Shown here: piece by piece, positions 26,737 through 34,302 of the stretch
How the letters are laid out: each line of letters starts with the position of its first letter
Numbering within the stretch: the stretch's first letter is position 1
Source of the DNA: Acidimicrobiia bacterium
GTDB lineage: Bacteria; Actinomycetota; Acidimicrobiia; Acidimicrobiales; Poriferisodalaceae
Length of the DNA: 56,620 nt
Assembly: GCA_022824805.1 (NCBI GenBank)
Contig: JAJDZE010000032.1
Location: 1 to 56,620, forward strand
Reading direction: 5' to 3'
Position numbers and translations under genes: made by a program
The notes under the pieces: model-generated
What the model was told of the DNA's origin: nothing
Database searches by the model: none
What the model saw: only the letters and a program-made list of their open reading frames with translations

Positions 26737-27162
26737 GTGATGATCGTCGACGATCATCTCGCTTTGTCCGTGCTCTCCGGGCGACGCTCGCTCAGCGAGC
26801 ACAACGAGCAGGTGCCGTCGATCCCGTGGGGATTCCATTTCCGCTTGGTGCGCGCAGTTCTCGACACGCGTACGCGCGGACGCATCAGCAGCCGTGCGGA
26901 CGAGCAAATGCGGGCGGTCGTCATGGCACCTCCAGCCGAACTGCTCCGAGTGCTCGATCCTCGCCATCTCACCGTTTCCGCCGCACGGCTCATGGCCCGG
27001 CACCCATTGAGCGCTATCGGGGCCGAATTGCTGGCGGCGGGCATCGTGCACGGTGCGCCTGTACACGTGACCGATGGCAACGTGGGTCGATCTTGGCACG
27101 ACGTCGCTGCTGCCGAAGATATCGAGCTGCGAGTCGAACCCGCCGACCGGCGGCAGCAGTAG
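26737..27162 (+). CDS. Putative PIN-like toxin partner of the RHH antitoxin
   Basis: The 141-residue protein begins VMIVDDHLALSVLSGRRS, with an early acidic pair, and ends with VTDGNVGRSWHDVAAAEDIELRVE, carrying further acidic residues. This spacing recalls a diverged PIN-like nuclease, and the size and position directly after an antitoxin gene fit a type II toxin. I do not recognise a named family, so toxin activity is inferred from context. Start is GTG 26737 or ATG 26740. Only copy A of the module retains it. Confidence 0.5.
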   Translation: MMIVDDHLALSVLSGRRSLSEHNEQVPSIPWGFHFRLVRAVLDTRTRGRISSRADEQMRAVVMAPPAELLRVLDPRHLTVSAARLMARHPLSAIGAELLAAGIVHGAPVHVTDGNVGRSWHDVAAAEDIELRVEPADRRQQ

Positions 27163-27175
27163 GCAACTCGGCACT

Positions 27176-27346
27176 GGGCTCGTCGCCAAGATCAAGAAGG
27201 CCGAGCTCGCCCGCCGCCTCGGATGGCACTTGCCCCAAGTCGACCGGGTCCTGGACATCAATCACCGCTCCCGCCTCGACAGCATGGACGCAGCGCTCGG
27301 AGCACTCGACTGCCGCCTCACCGTCGAGACAACAACCGCCGCCTAA
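27176..27346 (+). pseudogene. C-terminal remnant of a HicB-type antitoxin
   Basis: The frame reads KKAELARRLGWHLPQVDRVL, then HRSRLDSMDAALGAL and a final LTVETTTAA. This is the helix-turn-helix C-terminal part typical of long HicB antitoxins. No good start codon precedes it, and the N-terminal HicB fold is missing. That missing half is found about 10 kb away at 37074-37298, beside the second PP2C/RHH copy. The piece is therefore a fragment left by recombination. Confidence 0.65.
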
Positions 27347-27508
27347 CCACCTGTCGAACTGCCCGGAGCGCGCCGTGATCAGGGGCAGCGTCGACGATGC
27401 AGCTGTTCAGCCAGTCTCGCTCCACGCATAGGCCCAACGCGCTCTGACCGATCTCGCAGACGGCGGTTGACCTCGATAGTCGCGAAGTTGCCGCGGGTCT
27501 TGTCAGGC

Positions 27509-27514
27509 TATATT
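27509..27514 (+). promoter_or_regulatory. -10 box before the HTH/PIN toxin-antitoxin pair
   Basis: TATATT is followed by 7 bases and GTG 27522. This matches the spacing at 26445/26458, so the transcript is probably leaderless. Confidence 0.5.
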
Positions 27515-27521
27515 GACAACC

Positions 27522-27836
27522 GTGACGCTGCTAACAGTCGATGCTCTGCCGACCGATCCGCTTGACGCATTGCGCGAGATCGCACGCACGGCAGACGAGT
27601 TCGACTCCTTGAAGCGCTCCCAGGTGAGGGCTGCCCGACGCGACGGTGAGACTTGGGAGGCGATTGCCGAAGCGTTGGGCGTCAGCCGGCAGTCGGCATG
27701 GGCGTACTACTCGGCCGATGTTCGTGCCGAGCTTGCGACAAATGCCGAAGCCAATGCCGAATTGACCGAAGACGAGGCCGTCGAACTCGCCGTCGCGGAG
27801 GTGAGAGCCGTTCGCCGTAATCGTCGGACGCGCTGA
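27522..27836 (+). CDS. HTH antitoxin-like protein (partner of PIN toxin)
   Basis: The 104-residue protein has a central helix-turn-helix of the kind LKRSQVRAARRDGETWEAIA then EALGVSRQSAWAYY, and an acidic, Ala/Glu-rich C-terminal region (ELTEDEAVELAVAEV). This layout is common in small antitoxins or DNA-binding partners preceding COG1569-type PIN toxins. GTG 27522 is chosen because a -10 box lies 7 bases upstream; TTG 27513 overlaps that box. The toxin gene begins 10 bases after the stop. Confidence 0.7.
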   Translation: MTLLTVDALPTDPLDALREIARTADEFDSLKRSQVRAARRDGETWEAIAEALGVSRQSAWAYYSADVRAELATNAEANAELTEDEAVELAVAEVRAVRRNRRTR

Positions 27837-27845
27837 ACCATCCCG

Positions 27846-28271
27846 ATGAGAGCCGTGCTGGACGCGAACGTCTTCGTGTCGGCAGCGATCAGCACCGGGC
27901 CACCCCACCGAGTCGTACAGCGATGGCTCGAGCACGGCGAGTTCGAGGTCGTCGCGTGTCCCTTGCTGCTCGCTGAAGTCACATCGGTACTTCTCGAACG
28001 TCCGCGCATGCGCCGATGGATTTCAGAGAGCGCCGCGCAGAGCTTCGTGTCAACTCTGGCTCATACAGCGGTCATTATGCCCGACCCGACTGAGTTCCTG
28101 GCCGTGACCCGCGATGCCAAGGACGACTATCTCATCGAGCTCGCACATGCTCACGGCGCGGACTTCATCGTCAGCGGCGACCAAGACCTCTTGAGTTGGC
28201 CGCCGCAGGACCCACCAGTCGTCACCCCGTCCCGATTCGAGGATGCACTACAAGCGGCGCACGACTGGTGA
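27846..28271 (+). CDS. PIN-domain toxin (COG1569 type)
   Basis: The 141-residue protein has all four acidic PIN positions: D6 in AVLDANVFVSA, the Glu in CPLLLAEVTSVL, Asp in TRDAKDDYLIELA and Asp in FIVSGDQDLL. It is therefore expected to be an active Mg2+-dependent ribonuclease. The family of putative toxin-antitoxin PIN proteins is about this length. It is translated 10 bases after the HTH antitoxin. The pair is the most intact toxin-antitoxin module in this part of the island. Confidence 0.87.
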   Translation: MRAVLDANVFVSAAISTGPPHRVVQRWLEHGEFEVVACPLLLAEVTSVLLERPRMRRWISESAAQSFVSTLAHTAVIMPDPTEFLAVTRDAKDDYLIELAHAHGADFIVSGDQDLLSWPPQDPPVVTPSRFEDALQAAHDW

Positions 28272-28280
28272 AAGGCCACC

Positions 28281-28352
28281 GTGTCGGTGTCCGCAATACG
28301 CAAGTGGGGCTCAGGCGAATCGCCAGCACCGGAACGCCGCCGCTCGCTCGCA
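28281..28352 (+). pseudogene. Remnant of the HTH protein found intact at 46745
   Basis: About 70 bases encode VSVSAIRKWGSGESPAPERR, closely matching SVSAVRAWRSGESPAPELRR inside the HTH protein at 46745-47236. The nucleotide match is equally close. The rest of the gene is gone. The fragment marks the edge of a segment related to the 46.9-48.5 kb region. Confidence 0.6.
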
Positions 28353-28376
28353 CTCGGCAATCCGCGGGCTGGATCG

Positions 28377-29098
28377 CTACGGCCGCATTGCGGTGAGCGG
28401 CGTTACGCCTACGCCGTCGGCTCTCATGTAGGGCTGCCCCGTGGAGGTGACGACGACGAGCGCGCGGGGGGCCGGTCACGCTGGTGTCCACTTTGGCCCG
28501 CAATGCCAGCAATGCCTGGGCAGCTTCCTCGATGGCATGAGGTGCCCCGAGTTTCACCTCTGCCGCGATCCATCGACCGTCGTCGCGCTCCACTACGGCG
28601 TCTACCTCGAGCTTCGCCTTGTCGCGATAATGGAAAACTGTGCTTCTGTTCGCTTGGGCATACACCCGCAGATCGCGCAGCGCCATCGACTCGAGCAGCA
28701 GCCCGAGGGCGGTGCGTTCGTTGAACAGGGCGTCGGCACTGGCCCCGACGGCGGCGGCGGCCAGCGAAGGATCCACCAGATGGTGCTTGGGGGACGAACG
28801 CAGTGTCGTGCGCGACAGCAGCCGGGCCTTCCAAGCAGGCAGGCTACAGTCCCGGCACCAGCGGCCATTCGTCGAGCAGCATGGGGTGAGGCCCCTCAAG
28901 CAACGGGAGCGTGCCCTGCGCGGCATGGTCTCGTGCGGTCTCGTCCTCGTCGAATAGCACTTGGCTGGCTGCGAACTGCTGGGCGGTGGTCGTCTTGCCG
29001 CATCCGCGTGCTCCCTCCACAAGGACCACCGACGCAGAACGCAGCTTTTCTTCGACCTGGGCATCAACCACCCGAGACATGTAGCCATCCACGAACAC
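28377..29098 (-). pseudogene. Decayed AAA/DUF4143 ATPase (internal deletion and frameshift)
   Basis: Reading from GTG 29098, the N-terminal ATPase part is recognisable (VEGARGCGKTTTAQQFA, then MLLDEWPLVPGL) but stops near 28844. Homology to the gene at 7034-8347 resumes in another frame at KHHLVDPSLAAAAVGA and continues through ERDDGRWIAAEVKLG. The middle of about 200 residues is missing. A further one-base shift lies in a run of six G at 28466-28471; after it the other frame gives ALVVVTSTGQPYMRADGVGV and a stop at 28377. So the gene carries at least two disabling lesions. Its upstream repeats are preserved. Confidence 0.8.
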
Positions 29099-29103
29099 GC
29101 AGA

Positions 29104-29178
29104 ATAACCAGATGGCAGCCTTGCACCTAACGATTTGGCATCAGATCATCTAACGGTATGGCACACACCTGCCTAACT
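29104..29178. repeat. CTAAC direct repeats at exact 23-bp period upstream of the DUF4143 pseudogene
   Basis: CTAACG at 29127 and 29150 and CTAACT at 29173, with a degenerate ATAACC at 29104, are spaced exactly 23 bases. The nearest unit is 5 bases from the GTG start. The arrangement mirrors the four repeats before the intact homologue at 8356-8431; read on the minus strand both units contain a TAG core (CGTTAG, TGGTAG). Confidence 0.55.
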
Positions 29179-29246
29179 CAACGGCATTTCTCGACGGCGC
29201 TCCACACCCAGTCAGTTCTCCGACCAACCAGCCGAGCGGCCATGCG

Positions 29247-29447
29247 TCATCTGACACGGAGCGGCTCCGAGGGAATGACCAGGTCGTCGCGCGTACGCCA
29301 GCGGCGGGTGTCGGGTTTGATCTCGGCGTAGCGGCGCGCCACGCGCTCAGCGGCCTCCTCGCGGATTCGGCGAGCACGGGCCACACGTTCGGCCAGAGTC
29401 TCCTCGCAGCGGCGAGCGTCAGGCTCGATGGGCAGGTTCTCGGTCAT
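29247..29447 (-). CDS. Small charged protein of unknown function
   Basis: A 66-residue frame starts at ATG 29447 (MTENLPIEPDARR) and contains an Arg/Glu/Ala-rich amphipathic helix (ERVARARRIREEAAERVARR) and a basic C-terminus. Size and charge fit an antitoxin-like protein, but I do not recognise a family and no partner toxin is adjacent. It is absent from the related segment at 47 kb. It may be real or spurious. Confidence 0.35.
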   Translation of the reverse strand: MTENLPIEPDARRCEETLAERVARARRIREEAAERVARRYAEIKPDTRRWRTRDDLVIPSEPLRVR

Positions 29448-29636
29448 GTGAGCCTCGTTGCAGCCACACGGGCGGCGGCACGCCCGCCGCGACTCAGCGC
29501 CAAGCGTAAGGACCCGCGCGGGTAGGCAAGAGCCGTCCGGCAATCAAGCCGGCGACTCGGGCTCATGGCTGCTGCCGCGTCACCTACTGGATCGAGTCCT
29601 AAGCGGGCGATGTCACGACCTGCGCTCAGCTGCGTG

Positions 29637-29726
29637 GTTGTCGGCGACGTCGATCTCTGCGGTCTCGAACCAGTCACCCAGGCCTTCACCCGGGCAGCCG
29701 GACAGCACATGGGGCGTCAGTTCTGA
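29637..29726 (+). pseudogene. Tail fragment of the CBASS membrane-protein family
   Basis: Thirty codons read VVGDVDLCGLEPVTQAF, then TRAAGQHMGRQF and a stop. They match the C-terminal part of the CBASS-associated membrane protein at 42395 (VNDVDLSELEPVTQAFIRAA) and the fragment at 47308-47520. The stop overlaps the 3' end of the 315-residue gene on the other strand, as in the second copy. Confidence 0.6.
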
Positions 29727-30756
29727 CTGGACTGCAGTACGCGGATTGGCTGCGTCCCGAGGAGCTGCCCGAGGTCAATTCCGGGATCGCTCACGAATTC
29801 GGGCGGCTCACACACCGGATCAGCCCCGAAGTACAGATTCCACGCGGCTTGGCGGACTGCCGCTTCAAGCTGGGGATGCGGATGCTGCTTCTCGGTGAGC
29901 ATTCCCGCCCAGAACGGCATGTAACACAGATTCCAGCCAGCGGTGAACGCGTCGGGATCCCATGGGTTCCCCCAGATGTGACGAACCCCGAACCCCGAAC
30001 CCCGCTCTATCGGGCGTCCCGTGTACTTCTCCCACGCGTACTGCGGGTATGAGTTGTCATCAAGTGTGACTGGGCGATCTCGCCACAGAGCGGAGTCGCC
30101 GCGGTCGCATCCCGGGTAGTGCTCACGGCTGGTTCTGGCCCGCTCCGGGTACCACGGGGTCTTGCTCCGTACCGCATCGGGGTGAGCGAAGAACGAATAC
30201 TGAAATGCCGCTCGCACAATGGTGGTGCCGCCCTCCTGCAGCAGTTTCTCCAGAGCATCTATTGGGGCCGGCAGCGGCCCTCGCCACGACTCGATCCACA
30301 CCTGTGACGATGGCGACTGCGCGGGTTGCCGCTTGGCAGGCGCGGACGCCTGTGACGACCGCCGAGGTCGCTCGGTGGATGCCCACTCGCAGAACACCTT
30401 CAGGTTGTTCGCGTAGCTCAAGCGCGAACCCGCTGCCAAGGAGCCATTGCGGTTTCTGCGAGCTCGACGAGCGAGAAACGCATCGACGAGTGCATCATCG
30501 AACGCCGCCGGGTCGTGACCGCGCCCCAGCGAGAACTCGATCCAGTCCTCGACGATGCCCCGATACTGACGCTGCGCGCTCAACCCAACCCGCCGCTCGT
30601 GCTGCAAGTACTCCACAAACTGCGCGAGCCGCTGCGCCCCATCCGTCATGCTGCCCGGATTCATCGGCGCAGATCGTCGCGGAGAGCCGTCACCAAGGCA
30701 GCCAGGTCGGCAATCGTCCCATCACGGGCAACCCGCCGGACCGTGTAGCCGAGGGC
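29640..30756. repeat. Segmental duplication, copy 1 (1117 nt; partner 47425-48541)
   Basis: This block includes the CBASS-effector tail fragment, the whole 315-residue gene and the last 96 nt of the ADP-ribosylglycohydrolase gene. It is collinear and equal in length to 47425-48541. The 96-nt end (30661-30756 against 48446-48541) appears identical base for base; the gene itself has diverged to about 90% protein identity. Confidence 0.8.
29717..30664 (-). CDS. Unrecognised 315-residue protein with integrase-SAM-like N-terminus, copy 1
   Basis: Residues 10-96 resemble the core-binding (SAM-like) domain of tyrosine recombinases (RLAQFVEYLQHERRVGLSAQ then RLSYANNLKVFCEWA), but there is no catalytic recombinase domain. 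A Ser/Pro-rich linker (100-120) leads to a conserved C-terminal domain with H229 (GVRHIWGNPW), N245 (TAGWNLCYMPFWAGM) and H261 (KQHPHPQLE). That pattern could be a diverged HNH-type nuclease or a recognition domain; this is inference. The start overlaps the ADP-ribosylglycohydrolase stop by ATGA, so it is the last gene of a four-gene coupled operon. A copy with about 90% identity is at 47502-48449. Confidence 0.75.
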   Translation of the reverse strand: MNPGSMTDGAQRLAQFVEYLQHERRVGLSAQRQYRGIVEDWIEFSLGRGHDPAAFDDALVDAFLARRARRNRNGSLAAGSRLSYANNLKVFCEWASTERPRRSSQASAPAKRQPAQSPSSQVWIESWRGPLPAPIDALEKLLQEGGTTIVRAAFQYSFFAHPDAVRSKTPWYPERARTSREHYPGCDRGDSALWRDRPVTLDDNSYPQYAWEKYTGRPIERGSGFGVRHIWGNPWDPDAFTAGWNLCYMPFWAGMLTEKQHPHPQLEAAVRQAAWNLYFGADPVCEPPEFVSDPGIDLGQLLGTQPIRVLQSSQN

Positions 30757-32334
30757 GTCATCTTCGGAAATGTTTTTTCTGGCGTGATCTATCGCATCGT
30801 CCACGCACACTCCCCGGTCCAGTGGCCGAGGCGGCGGGCTGCTTGAGTCCTTCTGGACGGAACTTGACCTGCGGTTCAGCGCCTCCAGGCGCGTCATTGT
30901 CGGCAGTTCAAACTTGTTGCCCTCACTGAGTTCCTGCAACTTCGGCCGCCGCTTGACCAACAGCGTTTGACCGAAGGCGGTCATCACCCACTGCCACCCG
31001 AAGTCATCGCTGGCTGCACGAACGATGTCAGCGCCTATTTCCTCAACTGGGCCAAGGCCCTCGACCACCAAGCGCCCGCCGTCCCTGGCGAGTGCATCTG
31101 CCTGAGCTCTCGGCGCTGTCCACGTGAGGATGTCCGGATAAGTGTGTGCTTCGACCGGTTCGCCTCGGCTGAGAGCAGCTAGACGGCGCGCCTCGCTCTG
31201 CAGATAATCGCTGTCGAGAGGCTCTTCAGGCGGCAGCCCAGCCGACTTGCAAGCACCCATCAGTGCCCCGGTCATGGTGGCGATCGTGTCGGTGTCGGTG
31301 CCCACCGCGTTCGCAGCTACGACGACCGCTTCGTGTGCATCGCGGGCGGCTGCCGCCAAGGCCACAGCAGCAACGGTCGTCAGGATCCCGCTGCCGCGCT
31401 GGCGAGAATCGGTCAAGCCGAGGCGGTCAACGATTTCTTGGTAGGCCGCATCGGTGCGCTTCGCCTTGTCGACACAGCCTGCGGCATCGCCGATGGCTTG
31501 GTGAAGCTCACCAATTGCCGCATGCCACTCCTTCTCGAACGACATCCTCGCAGTGTCCTGCCAGAGTTCCATCCATGTGGATCCCAGATTTGGATGGGCC
31601 TCGATCGGCAGATACCAAGCCTCGATCCTGGCGGCGATGTGATGGCATTCGTGGAGGTCTGGGACAGAGCCAAGTCTCAGACAATGGGCGAGCGTCGCCG
31701 CATGGAAGCAGGCACCCACGATGGCGCGCGGATGCCCATGGGTGCAGACGCTGTCGGAAACCACGTCAAGCAGGAAGTCGTCCTCGCGGTCCTTTGACGC
31801 CCACACATGCGGCTGAATGCGCATCGCCGCACCGTTGCCACCTGCGTCGACCCATCCCGGAAACGTGTTGGCGTACCACAACGTCCGTGGCTTGCCCAGG
31901 TTCTTCGCAGCCGCTTTGGACGCCCGGCCGCCCCCCAAGGCATACGACGGCCAGACCGGCAACTCGATCCGGGCGAATGTCTCCACGTCAAACCCGCGGC
32001 CGGTCATGGACCGGCTCACAGCCATCCGAAGCTGAGTGTCGTCGGACCAGCACCCCGGAGGCAGTCCAACCTCGATTCCCTGCCTGCCGCCAACACGTCG
32101 TCGCCAAGCCATGAGCTGATCCAACGGCTTGCCATGCGTGCGGCGTTCTAGGCCTTTACGGTCTGTCAGCTCGCTGATGAAGCCAAGCGCGTCGCCGTAC
32201 GCAGCCCACAGCATCGAGCAGCGCACTCGCATCGCCATTGCATCCGTCGGGCTTTGGCTCGAGATCAGCGGTCCCGCGACGGTGTCGCCAAAAAGACCCG
32301 TCTGCTCAAGGGCGGCGCTCGTTGCCTCGGTCAT
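30661..32334 (-). CDS. ADP-ribosylglycohydrolase (DraG/ADPRH family) with extra C-terminal domain
   Basis: These enzymes remove ADP-ribose from modified targets using two Mg2+. The 557-residue protein has the family metal-binding motifs: YGDALG near 47, CWSDDTQLRMAV (97-100), GNGAAMR (167), HGHPRAIVGA (199) and GTDTDTIATMTGALMG (345-360). The catalytic domain covers about 35-390. A further 160 residues end in a helical tail (ALGYTVRRVARDGTIADLAA) that recurs at 48446. It is coupled by ATGA overlaps both to darT upstream and to the 315-residue gene downstream. It most likely reverses modification by the neighbouring DarT-type transferase, a job done by a macrodomain (DarG) in known DarTG systems. 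Confidence 0.87.
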   Translation of the reverse strand: MTEATSAALEQTGLFGDTVAGPLISSQSPTDAMAMRVRCSMLWAAYGDALGFISELTDRKGLERRTHGKPLDQLMAWRRRVGGRQGIEVGLPPGCWSDDTQLRMAVSRSMTGRGFDVETFARIELPVWPSYALGGGRASKAAAKNLGKPRTLWYANTFPGWVDAGGNGAAMRIQPHVWASKDREDDFLLDVVSDSVCTHGHPRAIVGACFHAATLAHCLRLGSVPDLHECHHIAARIEAWYLPIEAHPNLGSTWMELWQDTARMSFEKEWHAAIGELHQAIGDAAGCVDKAKRTDAAYQEIVDRLGLTDSRQRGSGILTTVAAVALAAAARDAHEAVVVAANAVGTDTDTIATMTGALMGACKSAGLPPEEPLDSDYLQSEARRLAALSRGEPVEAHTYPDILTWTAPRAQADALARDGGRLVVEGLGPVEEIGADIVRAASDDFGWQWVMTAFGQTLLVKRRPKLQELSEGNKFELPTMTRLEALNRRSSSVQKDSSSPPPRPLDRGVCVDDAIDHARKNISEDDALGYTVRRVARDGTIADLAALVTALRDDLRR

Positions 32335-32712
32335 TGGAACGCCTCCGGATCGATCTCAACTCTAGGTTCGTTGGGGAAGTGGCTCAGGGCAGCGATCACT
32401 GCCTCGTAGCCATCATCATCGCCCACAGTGATCTGATGCAGGTGCGTCAGCGGTAGTTCGAACGGGTACAGCACTTCGGCCTGCGGATCGGTCGTGAGAT
32501 CCGGCGGTTTGTCATTCCGCTCGGTCAGACTTCCGTACCAGCCAGCAACGCTCGGCGCGAAGAGTCGTTCGAAGCCGTAGATGCCACCCCAGCGTCTCGC
32601 AGCCGGGTAGATGTTGTTCGTCGTGCAGAACACGACGCCAGGATCGCCGAGGATGTCGGAGCCGAAGTTCAGAATCACCCATTCGGCGTCCGGGTGCTCG
32701 CGACACGAATAG

Positions 32713-33994
32713 CAGGGTGCTGAAAAAGTCCCGGTTTGGTGCTCGCGTTGTGGCTGCGGGTGCGGGACACTGTGGGGATGCGCGGGACTGTTGATGCTCA
32801 GACGGCGATGTTGTCGACTTTGTCGACGGAGGATCTGATCGGGGCGGATCATCCGATCCGGCGGATCAGGGCGACGGTGGATGCGGTGCTGGAAGGGCTC
32901 GATTCGGAGCTGGGGGCGATGTATCCGGCTCGGGGCCGCCCCAGCGTGCCGCCTGAGGTGCTGCTCAAGGCGTCGGTGCTGATGGCGTTGTTCTCGGTGC
33001 GCTCGGAGCGGGCGTTCTGCGAGCGGCTGCGTTATGACATGTTGTTCAAGTGGTTCTTGGGGCTGCGCATCGACGATGACGCGTTCGACGCGTCGACGTT
33101 CTCGAAGAACCGCCGGCGGCTGTTGTGCCATGAGATAGCGGATCGGTTCTTCGCGGCGGTGGTCGAGCAGGCGTATTTGCGGCGGTATTGCTCGAGCGAT
33201 CATTTCAGCGTGGACGGCACGCTGCTGGAGGCGTGGGCGTCGCACAAGAGCTTCAAGCCCAAGACCGCTCCCGGCGGCGAGACCGGCACGGCGAACAGCG
33301 GCGATGGGGCGCCGCTGGGCCGCAACCTTGACGCGGACTTCCGGGGCACGAAGCGCCGCAACGACACGCACGCCTCCACGACCGATCCCGACGCTCGCCT
33401 GTACCGCAAGTCCGCCGGGACAGCGGCGGTGCTGTGCTTCATGGGCCACATCGTGACCGAGAACCGCAACGGCCTCGTCGTCGACGCCGAGCTCACCCGA
33501 GCCGACGGCTACGCGGAGCGCGACACCGCCGCCAAGATGCTCAAACGGCGCCCGCCGCGCAAACGGCGGCGCACCGTGGGCGGCGACAAGAACTACGACA
33601 CCAAAGGGTTCGTCGCCGACGCCCGCGCTGCGGGGTTCACGCCCCACGTCGCCCAGAACACCACCAACCGCCGCTCCGCCATCGACGGGCGCACCACACG
33701 CCACGCCGGCTACCGGGTGTCCCAACGCAAACGCAAACGCGTCGAGGAACCCTTCGGATGGATCAAGACCATCGCCGGACGAAAACTCAGACACAAAGGC
33801 ACCGCCCGCAACCGGGCCGCGTTCTTGACCGCAGCCGCCGCCTACAACCTCGTCCGCATAGCCAAACTCGACACCCAAACCGCCTAAAACGCACCCCAGC
33901 CGGGCCGACACAGCCCACCAGAACCCCCAACAGGCACCCCCAAACCCGCCCGCACACACCCAAACAGCCACAAACACCGAATTTCAGCAGCCTG
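32713..33994 (+). mobile_element. IS5-like insertion sequence, 1282 bp, inside darT
   Basis: The left end CAGGGTGCTGAAA and the right end (read inward) CAGGCTGCTGAAA form 13-base terminal inverted repeats with one mismatch. A 4-base direct repeat ATAG (32709-32712 and 33995-33998) flanks the element as its target duplication. The single transposase gene is oriented opposite to darT. The clean ends and intact transposase indicate a recent insertion. Confidence 0.9.
32778..33887 (+). CDS. IS5-family DDE transposase
   Basis: The 369-residue protein has an N-terminal DUF772-type domain (ADHPIRRIRATVDAVLEGLD...RLRYDMLFKWFLGL) and a DDE catalytic domain with Asp in FSVDGTLLEAWAS, Asp in VGGDKNYDTKGF and Glu in KRVEEPFGWIKT. 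All are intact, so it is probably active. ATG 32778 follows a GTGGGG stretch and gives the family start; an in-frame GTG lies at 32736. It is the only gene of the insertion sequence. Confidence 0.9.
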   Translation: MRGTVDAQTAMLSTLSTEDLIGADHPIRRIRATVDAVLEGLDSELGAMYPARGRPSVPPEVLLKASVLMALFSVRSERAFCERLRYDMLFKWFLGLRIDDDAFDASTFSKNRRRLLCHEIADRFFAAVVEQAYLRRYCSSDHFSVDGTLLEAWASHKSFKPKTAPGGETGTANSGDGAPLGRNLDADFRGTKRRNDTHASTTDPDARLYRKSAGTAAVLCFMGHIVTENRNGLVVDAELTRADGYAERDTAAKMLKRRPPRKRRRTVGGDKNYDTKGFVADARAAGFTPHVAQNTTNRRSAIDGRTTRHAGYRVSQRKRKRVEEPFGWIKTIAGRKLRHKGTARNRAAFLTAAAAYNLVRIAKLDTQTA

Positions 33995-34302
33995 ATAGTT
34001 GTACATGCGCAGGTTGATGGCCGTCACAGACAGGTTGACGTAGGCGTGCCAACGCCTGTCGAGATGCCGGTCGACGGCGTTGGGCTCATATACGTACTGC
34101 ACCAACTCATCGACGGGAAGGTCCTGCCGGTTCTTGACCGCTCCGCTCGCCAGGATGCCCAATAGGCCACTGACAGTCGTGAAATGCACAATGCTGGTGA
34201 TGCCACGCTCGATCGCAGCCTCGGCAACTTCTGGACACCGTGGAGCGCCCTGCAACTGCTCGCGAGTCTGCGGTTGAGCCTCGGGCACCTGCTTGCCCGT
34301 GC

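Noticed and set aside
29717-30664. Tyrosine recombinase / integrase
   Set aside because: Only the SAM-like core-binding domain is suggested; the R...HxxR...Y catalytic set is absent, so it is not called an integrase.
30661-32334. Canonical DarG macrodomain antitoxin
   Set aside because: The protein has the SDDT, GNGA and GTDTDT motifs of ADP-ribosylglycohydrolases and no macrodomain signature, so it is not DarG.
32331-33977. A 548-codon minus-strand open frame running through the insertion sequence into the 3' half of darT
   Set aside because: Its first 400 codons are antisense to the intact IS5 transposase and have no domain features. Only the last part is real, as the darT 3' half.
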